A stretch of 64,000 nucleotides of DNA from Microbacterium abyssi (GCF_015277895.1 NZ_CP063815.1:682001-746000), one strand, 5' to 3'. Positions 40,795-51,294 are shown, numbered from the stretch's first letter. Notes: generated by a model not told the origin, from the letters alone. Program-made: numbers and translations.

Positions 40795-40806
40795 TGTGAT
40801 GACGGG

Positions 40807-42426
40807 ATGAAGATGAGCGACACCACCGCGACGGAGCAGACCCCGCCGCCCACCAGGCGCCAGCGCCAGGCCGCGCAGATCGCCGAGGCCGCGTCAGGGC
40901 ATATCGGCTGGATGCTGTTGAAGATCGTGCTTCTCGCGATCGTCGACGCGGTCGCCCTCTACGCCGTGTTCGTGCTGTTCACGCACCGCGAGTGGGTCGT
41001 GCTCGCACTGGTCGTGCTCGTCACGGCATTCGTCAACTACGTCTACTTCTCCCGCAAGGCGATCCCGGCGAAGTACCTCACGCCGGGCGTGATCTTCCTC
41101 GTCGTCTTCCAGGTGTTCACACTGCTGTACACCGGCTACATCGGCTTCACGAACTACGGCACCGGCCACAACGGTTCGAAGGACCAGGCGGTCGCAGCGC
41201 TCATGCGTTCCGCGCAGGAGCGGGTCGAGGACTCGCCCGTCTTCCCGGTGACCGTCGTGGAGCAGCTCGGCACGCTCGGTCTGGTCGTCACCGACCCCGC
41301 AGACGGCGACGTCAGCGTCGGCACGGACGTCCAGCCGCTCGCAGACGTCGACGGCGCGACGATCGAGGGCGGCAAGGCCGTCGCCGTCGACGGCTGGAAC
41401 ACGCTCAGCTTCGCCCAGGTACTCGCACGCTCCAACGAGATCGAGCAGCTCTCGGTCGCCTACAGCGACGACCCGAACGACGGCGCCATTCGCACCCCGG
41501 ACGGCCAGAACGGCTACCTGTACGTCTCGACGCTCGAGTACGACGAGGCAGCCGGCACCATGACCGACACCGACTCCGGCACGGTCTACGAAGACATCGG
41601 CACCGGTGCCTTCACCTCGGCCGATGGCGAGGAGCTGCTGCCCGGCTGGCAGATCACGGTCGGCTTCGACAACTTCGTCCGCGCCGTCACCGACGAATCG
41701 ATCCGCGGACCACTCATCTCGGTGACTATCTGGACGTTCGTGTTCGCCCTGATCTCGGTCGCATCGACGTTCTTCCTCGGCCTCCTGCTGGCACTCGTCT
41801 TCAACAACACCAGGATGCGATTCCGCAACGGCTACCGCATCCTGCTCATCCTCCCGTACGCCTTCCCGGCCTTCCTCTCGGCGCTGGTCTGGGCGGGCAT
41901 GATGAACGAGAGCTTCGGCTTCATCAACCAGGTGCTGTTCGGCGGAGCATCCATCCCCTGGCTGACAGACCCGGTCCTCGCGAAGGTCTCGGTCCTCATC
42001 GTCAATCTCTGGCTCGGCTTCCCGTACATGTTCCTGGTCTGCATGGGGGCGCTGCAGGGCATCCCGGAAGAGGTCAATGAGGCCGGCGTCATGGACGGCG
42101 CGAATCCGTGGCAGATCTTCCGGCAGATCAAGCTGCCGCTGCTGCTGGTGACCGTCGCGCCGCTGCTGATCTCGTCGTTCGCGTTCAACTTCAACAACTT
42201 CAACCTGATCTACATGCTCACCAACGGCGGGCCGCGCTTCACCGACGTGTCCATCCCCGTCGGCCACACCGACATCCTGATCTCGATGGTCTACAAGGTG
42301 GCCTTCACCGGCCAGACGCGTGACTACGGCCTCGCGTCGGCGTTCACGATCATCATCTTCATCGTGGTGGCCGTGATCTCGATCGTGAGCTTCCGCAAGA
42401 CCAAGGCGCTCGAGGAGCTGAACTGA
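40807..42426 (+). CDS. malF: Maltose ABC transporter permease MalF
   Basis: 539 residues, longer than most family members. Three N-terminal helices are followed by a large extracytoplasmic loop (about 120-300), which resembles the MalF P2 loop, and then five more helices. The EAA loop is EEVNEAGVMDGANPWQIF. It forms the channel with MalG. ATG 40807 is used; ATG 40813, two codons later, has GGGATGAAG before it and is equally possible. Confidence 0.92.
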   Translation: MKMSDTTATEQTPPPTRRQRQAAQIAEAASGHIGWMLLKIVLLAIVDAVALYAVFVLFTHREWVVLALVVLVTAFVNYVYFSRKAIPAKYLTPGVIFLVVFQVFTLLYTGYIGFTNYGTGHNGSKDQAVAALMRSAQERVEDSPVFPVTVVEQLGTLGLVVTDPADGDVSVGTDVQPLADVDGATIEGGKAVAVDGWNTLSFAQVLARSNEIEQLSVAYSDDPNDGAIRTPDGQNGYLYVSTLEYDEAAGTMTDTDSGTVYEDIGTGAFTSADGEELLPGWQITVGFDNFVRAVTDESIRGPLISVTIWTFVFALISVASTFFLGLLLALVFNNTRMRFRNGYRILLILPYAFPAFLSALVWAGMMNESFGFINQVLFGGASIPWLTDPVLAKVSVLIVNLWLGFPYMFLVCMGALQGIPEEVNEAGVMDGANPWQIFRQIKLPLLLVTVAPLLISSFAFNFNNFNLIYMLTNGGPRFTDVSIPVGHTDILISMVYKVAFTGQTRDYGLASAFTIIIFIVVAVISIVSFRKTKALEELN

Positions 42427-43316
42427 TGACCACGACATCGTCCTCACCCGTCCGGCGCCGCTCGTTCGGCGCCTGGTTCGCCGACACCGGATGGCGTCAC
42501 GTCGTGGCGGTGGTGGTGAGCATCTTCGCGCTGTTCCCGCTCCTGTACGTGCTCTCCGCATCGCTCAACCCGAACGGCACGCTGACCGGCTCGAACCAGC
42601 TGTTCTCGGCGATCGGCATCGACAGCTACGTGCGCATCCTCACCGACCCCAAGAACCCGTACGCGATGTGGTTCCTCAACACGCTCGTCATCGCGGTCGT
42701 CACGGGGCTCGCCACGGTGTTCATCGGCGCCTGCGCGGCATATGCCTTCTCGCGCATGCGGTTCGCCGGCCGCCGCGTCGGACTCGTCACGATCGTCGTC
42801 GTGCAGATGTTCCCCCAGCTGCTCGCCGTCGTCGCGATCTTCCTGCTCATGTCGACGCTGGGGGACTGGTTCCCCGCCATCGGCCTGAACACGCACACGG
42901 GCCTGATCCTCGTCTACCTCGGCGGTGCGCTGGGCGTGAACACCTACCTCATGTACGGGTTCTTCAACACGATCCCGAAGGAACTCGATGAGGCCGCCCG
43001 CATCGACGGGGCAGGACACGCCCGGATCTTCTTCACGATCATCCTCCGCCTGGTCGCCCCGATCCTCGCCGTGGTGGGACTGCTGAGCTTCATCGGCACG
43101 GTGAATGAGTACGTCGTCGCCAGCGTCATGCTCATCGACCCCGAGCAGCAGACCCTCGTCGTCGGCCTCACCAAGCTCGTCTCCAACCCGCGCTATGCGG
43201 ACTGGTCGGCGTTCTCGGCCGGTGCCGTGATGGCCGCGATCCCCGTCATGATCCTGTTCCTCTTCCTGCAGAAGTACATCGTCGGCGGGCTCACCGCAGG
43301 AGCCACCAAGGGCTGA
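42426..43316 (+). CDS. malG: Maltose ABC transporter permease MalG
   Basis: 296 residues, six membrane helices. The EAA loop is KELDEAARIDGAGHARIFF. Final part IVGGLTAGATKG is typical of MalG, whose C-terminus reaches into the ATPase dimer. One-base overlap with malF (TGATG). No ATPase or LacI-type regulator gene follows within the window. Confidence 0.93.
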   Translation: MTTTSSSPVRRRSFGAWFADTGWRHVVAVVVSIFALFPLLYVLSASLNPNGTLTGSNQLFSAIGIDSYVRILTDPKNPYAMWFLNTLVIAVVTGLATVFIGACAAYAFSRMRFAGRRVGLVTIVVVQMFPQLLAVVAIFLLMSTLGDWFPAIGLNTHTGLILVYLGGALGVNTYLMYGFFNTIPKELDEAARIDGAGHARIFFTIILRLVAPILAVVGLLSFIGTVNEYVVASVMLIDPEQQTLVVGLTKLVSNPRYADWSAFSAGAVMAAIPVMILFLFLQKYIVGGLTAGATKG

Positions 43317-43362
43317 GCGCGTCGCAGCGCGTGTCCACCCCGGCTGCGTGCGATCCCGGTCG

Positions 43363-43368
43363 TACGCT
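43363..43368 (+). promoter_or_regulatory. -10 element TACGCT before a small membrane protein gene
   Basis: TACGCT ends six bases before ATG 43375, although GGAGG is also present in the spacer. Confidence 0.5.
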
Positions 43369-43374
43369 GGAGGC

Positions 43375-43536
43375 ATGGCACGGGCAGACGGAAGCAACGT
43401 GGCGGTGAGCTGGATCGCGCGCGTACTGTGCGTGGGCGTGATCGGCGCGCTGCTGTGGTTCGCCATGCCCATGATGCCGGGCTTCGCGGAGTTCGTCGGC
43501 GAGACGCTGCGCATCGTCGCACCCGCAACCCCCTGA
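43375..43536 (+). CDS. Small single-helix membrane protein, unknown
   Basis: 53 residues. One hydrophobic helix (WIARVLCVGVIGALLWFAMP) and a short tail. Both GGAGG and a TACGCT element sit properly before ATG 43375, which supports a real gene despite its size. Not recognised. Its position after malG may be coincidental, since it seems to have its own promoter. Confidence 0.55.
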   Translation: MARADGSNVAVSWIARVLCVGVIGALLWFAMPMMPGFAEFVGETLRIVAPATP

Positions 43537-43648
43537 TCCCACTCCGTGCGGTGAATGCGGGTCCGGCGACACGTCGGCACGCCTCCATGAGCGCGTCTGC
43601 GGGCGGCGATATCCTCGCAGTGCACATATCCGACGAGAGGCGCCCACC

Positions 43649-44740
43649 ATGAGTGACCCCGAGGTTCCCCAGCACGAGCAGAAGTCCGACGTCGACGACG
43701 TCGTCGACAGCGCCAACGCCGGACTCGCGGAGGCGGAGGCCGCGCGCGGCGACGCCCCTGGGCGTAACGACCGTCCGGCGGGCGACGAGGTCGACCCCGA
43801 TCTCGCCGCTTTCGAAGCCGCTGAGCAGGAGCACCCCGGCACCTTCGCCGCGCCGGAGCCGCGCGAACCCGCCGCGTCCGACGCTCCTGACGCGTTCGGC
43901 ACCGACAGCTACGGCACCGACGCGAACGGCGCCGACTCGACCCGCGCCGACGCGTACGGCGCTGAGACGCCGGATGCCGTCACCACGGATGCCGCGGCCG
44001 ACAGCGTCTTCGACCGGCATGCCTCCGACCCGTCCATCGCAGACAGCGCCTACCTCGCGCCGGCGACCGACGACACCGAGACGCGCGTCGTGCCGTCCGA
44101 GCCCATCCCGTCCGAGTACGACGCCTCCGAGCCATTCGTGCCGGCGGCGGTCGTGGCGGCACCCGTCTCGCAGCACCAGCCGATCTTCGTGCAGGCGCCG
44201 GAGCCCCCGCGCGAGCGCGGCAACCGGGGAACCGCCGGAGCGATCGGCCTGCTCGCCACCCTCGCGTTCGCGATCCTGTACCTCGGCACGTCGCTCGGGC
44301 TGGGCGCACTCGCAGGCGACATCACCGGCGAGAACATCGGCGAGGCGGCTCTCACGCCGCTGACGACTTGGGGCTTCTGGGTTCCGGTCGTCGTCTTCTT
44401 CATCGGGTTCTGGCTGCTCGGGGCCATCATCAACCGAGGCCGCTGGGGCCTGTGGGTCGTCTTCGGCATCATCGTCGGCCTGTTCGCCTACGCCGGTCAC
44501 ATCCTGGGCCAGCTGTTCGAAGCGCCGTTCTGGCTGCTCACCGCGCGACAGGGTGCAGACCTCGTCGGCGGCGAACTGCTCGCCCCGCTCGCCATCGCCG
44601 CGTTCGTCTTCGGTCGCGAGCTGACCATCTGGTTCGGCGCGTGGGTCGCCCGCAGCGGTGCCCGCAAGACCGAGCTCAACGAAGAGGCGCAGCGCGAGTA
44701 CGAGCGCACTCTCGAAGCCGGCCCGACGCTCTCGAGGTAA
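43649..44740 (+). CDS. Membrane protein with long acidic N-terminal region, unknown
   Basis: 363 residues. Residues 1 to about 190 are acidic and low in complexity, with a decaying repeat (FGTDSYGTDANGADSTRAD). After PPRERGNRG come about four hydrophobic helices (GAIGLLATLAFAILYLGTSL, FWVPVVVFFIGFWLLGAII, WGLWVVFGIIVGLFAYAGHI, LAPLAIAAFVFG), then a charged tail. The GAGAGG before the ATG is an acceptable SD. I recognise no named family. Followed seven bases later by another membrane protein gene, probably one transcript. Confidence 0.78.
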   Translation: MSDPEVPQHEQKSDVDDVVDSANAGLAEAEAARGDAPGRNDRPAGDEVDPDLAAFEAAEQEHPGTFAAPEPREPAASDAPDAFGTDSYGTDANGADSTRADAYGAETPDAVTTDAAADSVFDRHASDPSIADSAYLAPATDDTETRVVPSEPIPSEYDASEPFVPAAVVAAPVSQHQPIFVQAPEPPRERGNRGTAGAIGLLATLAFAILYLGTSLGLGALAGDITGENIGEAALTPLTTWGFWVPVVVFFIGFWLLGAIINRGRWGLWVVFGIIVGLFAYAGHILGQLFEAPFWLLTARQGADLVGGELLAPLAIAAFVFGRELTIWFGAWVARSGARKTELNEEAQREYERTLEAGPTLSR

Positions 44741-44747
44741 CACGGAG

Positions 44748-45242
44748 ATGTCATCGCCAGACCCCCGCAGCCCTGAACCCGCGGGGGTCTCGGCCGTTCT
44801 GGCGACGGTGATGACCACCATCGGATTCTTCGCGCTGGCAGTGTTCGGGCTCGGCGCACTGAGCGTGGTGACCGATGCCGACATCATCTCCGTTCCAGGT
44901 CTCGGCCAGGCCCCCGGCATCGTGGGCATGATCGTCGCTATCGCGGCGTATGCCGGCATCCTGTGGCTCGCGGTGCGCATCGGGCACCCGCGTTTCCGTT
45001 CGGTCTGGGTGATCGCGATCGCCACGGCGCTCGCGCACCTGCTCGCGGTCGGCGTGACTGCCCTCATCGTGACCGGCGAGTTCGTCACCGCGCTGGCCGC
45101 CATGGGCGATCTCATCACCGGGGGAGCGAGCGTCGTCGTGCTCGTCGTCGCAGCCATCGCCGGGTGGGCTGGCGTCGCGCTGCGGCGCACCCGCGCGAGC
45201 CGGCCGCGCTGGCCGTGGGAGCGCGACGAACACGACGTGTGA
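44748..45242 (+). CDS. DUF6121-like membrane protein
   Basis: 164 residues with four hydrophobic helices (AVLATVMTTIGFFALAVFGL, PGIVGMIVAIAAYAGILWLA, VWVIAIATALAHLLAVGVTA, SVVVLVVAAIAGWAGVAL). It resembles the actinobacterial DUF6121 group, of unknown role. The ATG lies seven bases after the previous stop. GGAG is very close to the ATG. Together with its neighbours it lies just upstream of the str ribosomal operon. Confidence 0.75.
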   Translation: MSSPDPRSPEPAGVSAVLATVMTTIGFFALAVFGLGALSVVTDADIISVPGLGQAPGIVGMIVAIAAYAGILWLAVRIGHPRFRSVWVIAIATALAHLLAVGVTALIVTGEFVTALAAMGDLITGGASVVVLVVAAIAGWAGVALRRTRASRPRWPWERDEHDV

Positions 45243-45285
45243 CGAGGCGGATGCCGCAAATCTTCTGTGTTCGCGCGTATGACCG

Positions 45286-45291
45286 TACGCT
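45286..45291 (+). promoter_or_regulatory. -10 element TACGCT before the gene at 45298
   Basis: TACGCT ends six bases before GTG 45298 with no SD between. Confidence 0.65.
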
Positions 45292-45297
45292 TTAGGT

Positions 45298-45945
45298 GTG
45301 GAGCGGTCGCTAGAGACGCAGGTCGACCAGGCTGTCGAGGCCTGGCTGCGCTGGGTGCCGCGCTGGGAGCCCGCCACTCACAGGGGACGCGTCGCGCCCT
45401 GCCGCCGCTGCCTCGGCTCGCCGATCCTCTCCGCCGTCGGGATCGGATCCAACGTGCCGCACGGCGTGCAGCACGGCCTCTCGACCCGCATCAAGACCGT
45501 CGTGGACCACGCCGTCGCCGAGTACACCGCCCGTAACCTGCCGATGCTCCAGGCGGAGCTCGATCAGCAGGCCGCCCGCAACCGCGCGCGCAGCTATCGG
45601 CCGTCCGAGGACCTCGCGCCGGAGTACGAGGGCATGCCGCTCGACCCGGATCCGGTGCCGGGGGCGCCGTTCCTGTTCACGATCGCCGGGCTCGCGGACG
45701 ACGAATCCGGCGAGCTGCCTCCGCTGCCGCCCCTGTCCGACGAGGCGAAGGCGGCCCTGCGTCAGGAGGTCGCGCTCGCCGACGAGTACGCGAACATGAT
45801 CGGCCGTGAGATCTGCGGGATGCTGATGAGGCACCGCCTCGCCGTGCAGGCTGTGATCTCGCAGTACGTCGAACCGCAGATCGAGGCGCTGCTCGAAGAG
45901 CTCACTCAGGCGCTGGACTCCCCATTCGATCCTGAGATGCCGTAG
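45298..45945 (+). CDS. Conserved-looking soluble protein, unknown
   Basis: 215 residues, no membrane segment. A CRRC pair (APCRRCLGSPI, near residue 40) could be half a metal site, but a second pair is not obvious. The middle is proline- and acid-rich (GMPLDPDPVPGAPF, GELPPLPPLSDEAK), and the ends are helical. I cannot assign a family. The GTG start rests on TACGCT. It is the last gene before rpsL. Confidence 0.75.
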   Translation: MERSLETQVDQAVEAWLRWVPRWEPATHRGRVAPCRRCLGSPILSAVGIGSNVPHGVQHGLSTRIKTVVDHAVAEYTARNLPMLQAELDQQAARNRARSYRPSEDLAPEYEGMPLDPDPVPGAPFLFTIAGLADDESGELPPLPPLSDEAKAALRQEVALADEYANMIGREICGMLMRHRLAVQAVISQYVEPQIEALLEELTQALDSPFDPEMP

Positions 45946-45963
45946 CACAGGGGTTCGCCTCAT

Positions 45964-45993
45964 TTGACCGCTTGCGTTACGCGGGATTACACT
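45964..45993 (+). promoter_or_regulatory. Promoter of the str operon
   Basis: TTGACC (45964-45969) and TACACT (45988-45993), 18 bases apart. A leader of about 160 bases follows with two hairpins: GTGTGCACG with CGTGC..GCACAC, and GGGCT/AGCCC near 46031-46058. Confidence 0.72.
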
Positions 45994-46161
45994 TGATCAG
46001 GTGTGTGCACGTCTCGGCGTGCCTGCACACGGGCTCCGGTCCATACCGGTCAGCCCCCACGGCATACCCATCACACCAAAAGCGCGTCTGATCAGGCGTG
46101 CCGGTGGGTCATGATGTGAAACCCATCACGCTGTCACCGTGCAGCACTATGAGGAGAGAAC

Positions 46162-46530
46162 GTGCCAACCATTCAGCAGTTGGTTCGCAAGGGTCGCTCG
46201 CCCAAGGTCACCAAGACCAAGGCGCCCGCCCTGAAGTCGAACCCCCAGCAGGCCGGGGTATGCACCCGCGTCTACACCACCACCCCGAAGAAGCCGAACT
46301 CGGCGATGCGCAAGGTCGCTCGTGTGAAGCTCCGCAACGGCACCGAGGTCACCGCCTACATCCCCGGTGAGGGCCACAACCTGCAGGAGCACTCGCTGGT
46401 GCTCGTCCGCGGTGGTCGTGTGAAGGACCTCCCCGGTGTGCGTTACAAGATCGTCCGCGGCGCCCTGGACACCCAGGCAGTCAAGAACCGTAAGCAGGCT
46501 CGTTCCCGCTACGGCGCGAAGAAGGGTTGA
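46162..46530 (+). CDS. rpsL: Ribosomal protein S12
   Basis: 122 residues, full length. It helps decode at the ribosomal A site. The conserved [11 protein letters not shown] contains Lys43, and [12 protein letters not shown] contains Lys88; both streptomycin-contact lysines are wild type, so ribosomal streptomycin resistance is not expected. SD GAGGAGAGAAC. First gene of rpsL-rpsG-fusA-tuf. Confidence 0.98.
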   Translation: MPTIQQLVRKGRSPKVTKTKAPALKSNPQQAGVCTRVYTTTPKKPNSAMRKVARVKLRNGTEVTAYIPGEGHNLQEHSLVLVRGGRVKDLPGVRYKIVRGALDTQAVKNRKQARSRYGAKKG

Positions 46531-46535
46531 GTTAG

Positions 46536-47006
46536 ATGCCTCGTAAGGGTCCCGCCCCCAAGCGCCCCGTCGTCAACGACCCCGTATACGGCGCGCCGAT
46601 CGTCACCTCGCTGGTGAACAAGATCCTCGTCGACGGCAAGAAGTCGCTGGCCGAGTCGATCGTCTACGGTGCCCTCCGCGGTGTCGAGGCGAAGAACGGT
46701 CAGGATGCCGTCGCCACCCTCAAGAAGGCGCTCGACAACGTGCGCCCCACCCTTGAGGTCCGCAGCCGCCGCGTCGGTGGCTCGACCTACCAGGTGCCGG
46801 TCGAGGTCAAGCCTCACCGCGCCAACACGCTCGCCCTGCGCTGGCTCGTCAGCTACGCCAAGGGCCGTCGCGAGAAGACCATGACCGAGCGCCTCCAGAA
46901 CGAGATCCTGGATGCCTCGAACGGCCTGGGCGCTGCAGTCAAGCGCCGTGAGGACACTCACAAGATGGCCGAGTCGAACCGCGCGTTCGCACACTACCGC
47001 TGGTAA
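46536..47006 (+). CDS. rpsG: Ribosomal protein S7
   Basis: 156 residues; begins [18 protein letters not shown] and ends [10 protein letters not shown], as in other bacterial S7. It nucleates assembly of the 30S head and contacts the E-site tRNA. Five bases after rpsL. A 13-pair hairpin follows the stop before fusA. Confidence 0.98.
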   Translation: MPRKGPAPKRPVVNDPVYGAPIVTSLVNKILVDGKKSLAESIVYGALRGVEAKNGQDAVATLKKALDNVRPTLEVRSRRVGGSTYQVPVEVKPHRANTLALRWLVSYAKGRREKTMTERLQNEILDASNGLGAAVKRREDTHKMAESNRAFAHYRW

Positions 47007-47013
47007 ACAGCTC

Positions 47014-47043
47014 GCCCGCCCCGGCCGCGTGGCCGGGGCGGGC
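47014..47043 (+). terminator. Hairpin between rpsG and fusA
   Basis: GCCCGCCCCGGCC (47014-47026) and GGCCGGGGCGGGC (47031-47043) pair perfectly around GCGT. Only ACCCCACTCTCTT follows, so termination may be partial and set the S7 to EF-G ratio. Confidence 0.7.
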
Positions 47044-47091
47044 ACCCCACTCTCTTCGCAGTCTCACTGCTAGACAGAAAAGGACACTCCT

Positions 47092-49206
47092 GTGGCACAA
47101 GACGTGCTCACCGACCTGAGCAAGGTCCGCAACATCGGCATCATGGCGCACATCGATGCCGGCAAGACCACCACCACCGAGCGCATCCTGTTCTACACGG
47201 GCGTGAACCACAAGCTGGGCGAGACGCACGACGGCGCCTCGACCACCGACTGGATGGAGCAGGAGAAGGAGCGCGGCATCACGATCACGTCTGCCGCCGT
47301 GACCTGCTTCTGGAACAACAACCAGATCAACATCATCGACACCCCCGGTCACGTGGACTTCACGGTCGAGGTGGAGCGCTCGCTCCGCGTCCTCGACGGT
47401 GCAGTCGCCGTCTTCGACGGCAAGGAGGGCGTCGAGCCCCAGTCCGAGACCGTGTGGCGTCAGGCTGACAAGTACAACGTCCCGCGCATCTGCTTCGTCA
47501 ACAAGATGGACAAGCTCGGCGCCGACTTCTACTTCACCGTCGACACCATCATCAAGCGTCTGGGCGCCAAGCCGCTCGTTCTGCAGCTGCCGATCGGTGC
47601 CGAGAACGACTTCGTCGGCGTCGTCGACCTCATCGAGATGCGCGCCCTGGTGTGGCCCGGTGACTCCAAGGGTGACGTGACGATGGGTGCCTCCTACGAG
47701 GTGCAGGAGATTCCTGCAGACCTCAAGGACAAGGCCGCCGAGTACCGCCAGCAGCTGCTGGAGACGGTCGCCGAGACCGACGACGCGCTGCTCGAGAAGT
47801 TCTTCGGCGGCGAGGAGCTCACGATCCCCGAGATCAAGGGCGCCATCCGCAAGATGGTCGTCGGCAACGAGATCTACCCGGTCCTGTGCGGCTCGGCGTT
47901 CAAGAACCGCGGCGTGCAGCCGATGCTGGATGCCGTCGTCGACTACCTCCCCAACCCCCTCGACGTCGGTGCCATCGAGGCGCACGACCCCAAGGACGAG
48001 GAGAAGGTCATCGAGCGTCGTCCCGACGCCAACGACCCGTTCTCGGCTCTCGCGTTCAAGGTCGCCGTGCACCCGTTCTTCGGTCGCCTGACCTACGTGC
48101 GCGTGTACTCGGGTCACCTCGACTCGGGTTCCGCCGTGGTCAACTCGACCAAAGGCAAGAAGGAGCGCATCGGGAAGATCTTCCAGATGCACGCCAACAA
48201 GGAGAACCCGGTCGACTCGCTCACCGCGGGCAACATCTACGCCGTCATCGGCCTGAAGGACACCACCACCGGTGACACCCTCGCCGACCCGGCCGCCCCG
48301 GTCGTCCTCGAGTCGATGACGTTCCCGGAGCCGGTGATCGAGGTCGCCATCGAGCCGAAGACCAAGGCCGACCAGGAGAAGCTGGGTCTCGCGATCCAGA
48401 AGCTCGCTGAGGAGGACCCGACCTTCCGCACGGAGCTCAACCCCGAGACCGGTCAGACGACCATCAAGGGCATGGGCGAACTGCACCTCGACATCCTCGT
48501 CGACCGCATGAAGCGCGAGTTCCGCGTCGAGGCGAACGTCGGCAAGCCCCAGGTGGCCTACCGCGAGACGATCAAGAAGGCCGTCGAGAAGCACGACTAC
48601 ACCCACAAGAAGCAGACGGGTGGTTCTGGACAGTTCGCGAAGATCCAGTTCAACATCGAGCCGCTCGAGGTCACGGCCGACAAGACGTACGAGTTCGTCA
48701 ACTCGGTCACCGGTGGTCGTATCCCGCGTGAGTACATCGGCTCGATCGATGCCGGCTTCCAGGACGCGATGAACGTCGGCGTGCTCGCCGGCTACCCGAT
48801 GGTGGGCGTCAAGGCGACCATCGTCGACGGTGCGGCGCACGACGTCGACTCGTCGGAGATGGCGTTCAAGATCGCCGGCTCGATGGGCTTCAAGGAGGCC
48901 GCGCGCCGTGCGAACCCCGTGCTGCTCGAGCCGCTGATGGCCGTCGAGGTGCGTACGCCCGAGGAGTACATGGGCGACGTCATCGGCGACCTGAACTCGC
49001 GTCGTGGACAGATCCAGTCGATGGAGGATGCCACCGGCATCAAGATCGTCCGGGCTTCTGTTCCGCTGTCCGAGATGTTCGGCTACATCGGCGATCTGCG
49101 CTCGAAGACCTCTGGTCGCGCGGTGTACTCGATGGAGTTCGACTCGTACTCCGAGGTCCCCAGGGCCGTCGCAGACGAGATCATCCAGAAGACCAAGGGC
49201 GAGTAA
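47092..49206 (+). CDS. fusA: Elongation factor G
   Basis: 704 residues. G motifs: [25 protein letters not shown] and NKMDK; domain IV has the conserved loop ending in IGSIDAGFQ. It drives ribosomal translocation by GTP hydrolysis. GTG start with SD AAAAGGACACTCC. No second fusA is in the window. Confidence 0.98.
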   Translation: MAQDVLTDLSKVRNIGIMAHIDAGKTTTTERILFYTGVNHKLGETHDGASTTDWMEQEKERGITITSAAVTCFWNNNQINIIDTPGHVDFTVEVERSLRVLDGAVAVFDGKEGVEPQSETVWRQADKYNVPRICFVNKMDKLGADFYFTVDTIIKRLGAKPLVLQLPIGAENDFVGVVDLIEMRALVWPGDSKGDVTMGASYEVQEIPADLKDKAAEYRQQLLETVAETDDALLEKFFGGEELTIPEIKGAIRKMVVGNEIYPVLCGSAFKNRGVQPMLDAVVDYLPNPLDVGAIEAHDPKDEEKVIERRPDANDPFSALAFKVAVHPFFGRLTYVRVYSGHLDSGSAVVNSTKGKKERIGKIFQMHANKENPVDSLTAGNIYAVIGLKDTTTGDTLADPAAPVVLESMTFPEPVIEVAIEPKTKADQEKLGLAIQKLAEEDPTFRTELNPETGQTTIKGMGELHLDILVDRMKREFRVEANVGKPQVAYRETIKKAVEKHDYTHKKQTGGSGQFAKIQFNIEPLEVTADKTYEFVNSVTGGRIPREYIGSIDAGFQDAMNVGVLAGYPMVGVKATIVDGAAHDVDSSEMAFKIAGSMGFKEAARRANPVLLEPLMAVEVRTPEEYMGDVIGDLNSRRGQIQSMEDATGIKIVRASVPLSEMFGYIGDLRSKTSGRAVYSMEFDSYSEVPRAVADEIIQKTKGE

Positions 49207-49215
49207 GCCCTGAGC

Positions 49216-49245
49216 CCGACCGGCCCCTTCGCGGGGGCCGGTCGG
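49216..49245 (+). terminator. Hairpin between fusA and tuf
   Basis: CCGACCGGCCCC (49216-49227) pairs with GGGGCCGGTCGG (49234-49245). A likely tuf -10 element, TAAACT at 49277-49282, follows, so tuf can be transcribed separately. Confidence 0.75.
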
Positions 49246-49359
49246 ACAACACACAACTTCACAAAGCCCTCTCTACTAAACTGAGAATCAAACCCCGTAG
49301 AGAACCGGTCACAATCCAGTGCCCGGCAATCTCTACACGAACGTCCTGAGGAGGACCCA

Positions 49360-50550
<1,191 letters not shown>

Positions 50551-50565
50551 GTTCGCTTACTCCTC

Positions 50566-50597
50566 AGCGGGGTCGGGCCTTCGGGTCCGGCCCCGCT
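50566..50597 (+). terminator. Terminator of the str operon
   Basis: AGCGGGGTCGGGCC (50566-50579) and GGTCCGGCCCCGCT (50584-50597) form a 14-pair stem with two G-U pairs and a TTCG loop. Confidence 0.78.
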
Positions 50598-50692
50598 GTC
50601 GTCGTCCGTGGACTCTTCCATCCCGTGGCATCCGCATGCACAATGAGAGGGCTGCGGGGATTCCCGCCGGCATCGGCTTCGAAGGGATTCTC

Positions 50693-50905
50693 ATGGGTAT
50701 GGACGACATGGTGAACAAGGGCAAGGACCTGTACGAGCAGAACAAGGACAAGCTCGCCGAGGCCGTCAAGAGCGAACAGGCCGAGGACGTCAGCGACAAG
50801 GTGCTCGACGGCGTCGCGGACTTCGCGAAGAAGATCGCCCCCGGAGCGTCCGAGAAGATCGACGAGATCCGCGAGGCGGCCGACAAGTCGATCGGCAACG
50901 AGTAA
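50693..50905 (+). CDS. Small antitoxin-like protein (Rv0909/MT0933-like)
   Basis: 70 residues, charged and helical: DMVNKGKDLYEQNKDKLAEA, then DKVLDGVADFAKKIAPGASE. The pattern resembles the MT0933/Rv0909-type antitoxin family, though it could be a general CsbD-like stress protein. SD GAAGGGATTCTC. No toxin gene is next to it; it stands alone between the str and S10 operons, flanked by hairpins. Confidence 0.65.
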   Translation: MGMDDMVNKGKDLYEQNKDKLAEAVKSEQAEDVSDKVLDGVADFAKKIAPGASEKIDEIREAADKSIGNE

Positions 50906-50918
50906 CGATTCAGCTTCC

Positions 50919-50946
50919 AGGCGGTGCACCTCCGGGTGCGCCGCCT
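50919..50946 (+). terminator. Terminator after the antitoxin-like gene
   Basis: AGGCGGTGCACC (50919-50930) and GGTGCGCCGCCT (50935-50946) pair with one G-U around TCCG, followed by the T-rich TGGTTGTGTT. Confidence 0.8.
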
Positions 50947-50987
50947 TGGTTGTGTTCGCGCGGGATCGAGGCGCGACACGCCCGGGT

Positions 50988-51017
50988 TTGCGTAAGTGAA
51001 ATCCGGCATGGCAGAAT
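50988..51017 (+). promoter_or_regulatory. Promoter of the S10 operon
   Basis: TTGCGT (50988-50993) and CAGAAT (51012-51017) with 18 bases between. It is the only good promoter pair seen in the 389-base gap before rpsJ. Confidence 0.55.
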
Positions 51018-51294
51018 AGACAGGTTCCACATTCCGGCGGTGCGCTGAGCGTCCACCGGATCACTGCCAGGGCAGTGCATAGACGGCATCCATTCTCCCG
51101 AAGAAGCGGATGCAGGGTTCTAGGCCGCGGGCAGCAGAACATCACCACCTCCACCAGGAGGTTCTGCCGTGCGCTGAGAGGCGTGCGGGCTGACAGATGA
51201 AGAGTGCCTGGCGTGAACAGCGCCGACGTGCGTCCAATGCCCCTGGGTCACCCGATCCAGGACGGTAAGACGCCTTAAAGAGAGTGAGCAGACA
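51018..51294 (+). other. S10 operon leader
   Basis: About 270 transcribed bases. GCAGAAC (51134-51140) pairs with GTTCTGC (51161-51167), and inside CTCC pairs with GGAG. The hairpin covers AGGAGG (51156-51161), an ideal SD seven bases before a three-codon frame GTG-CGC-TGA (51169-51177). No larger gene is present in the interval. Confidence 0.5.

Noticed and set aside
46939..49254. Minus-strand open frame of 771 codons opposite fusA
   Set aside because: Shadow of the biased codon use of fusA; composition rich in Asp, His, Val and Leu without motifs.
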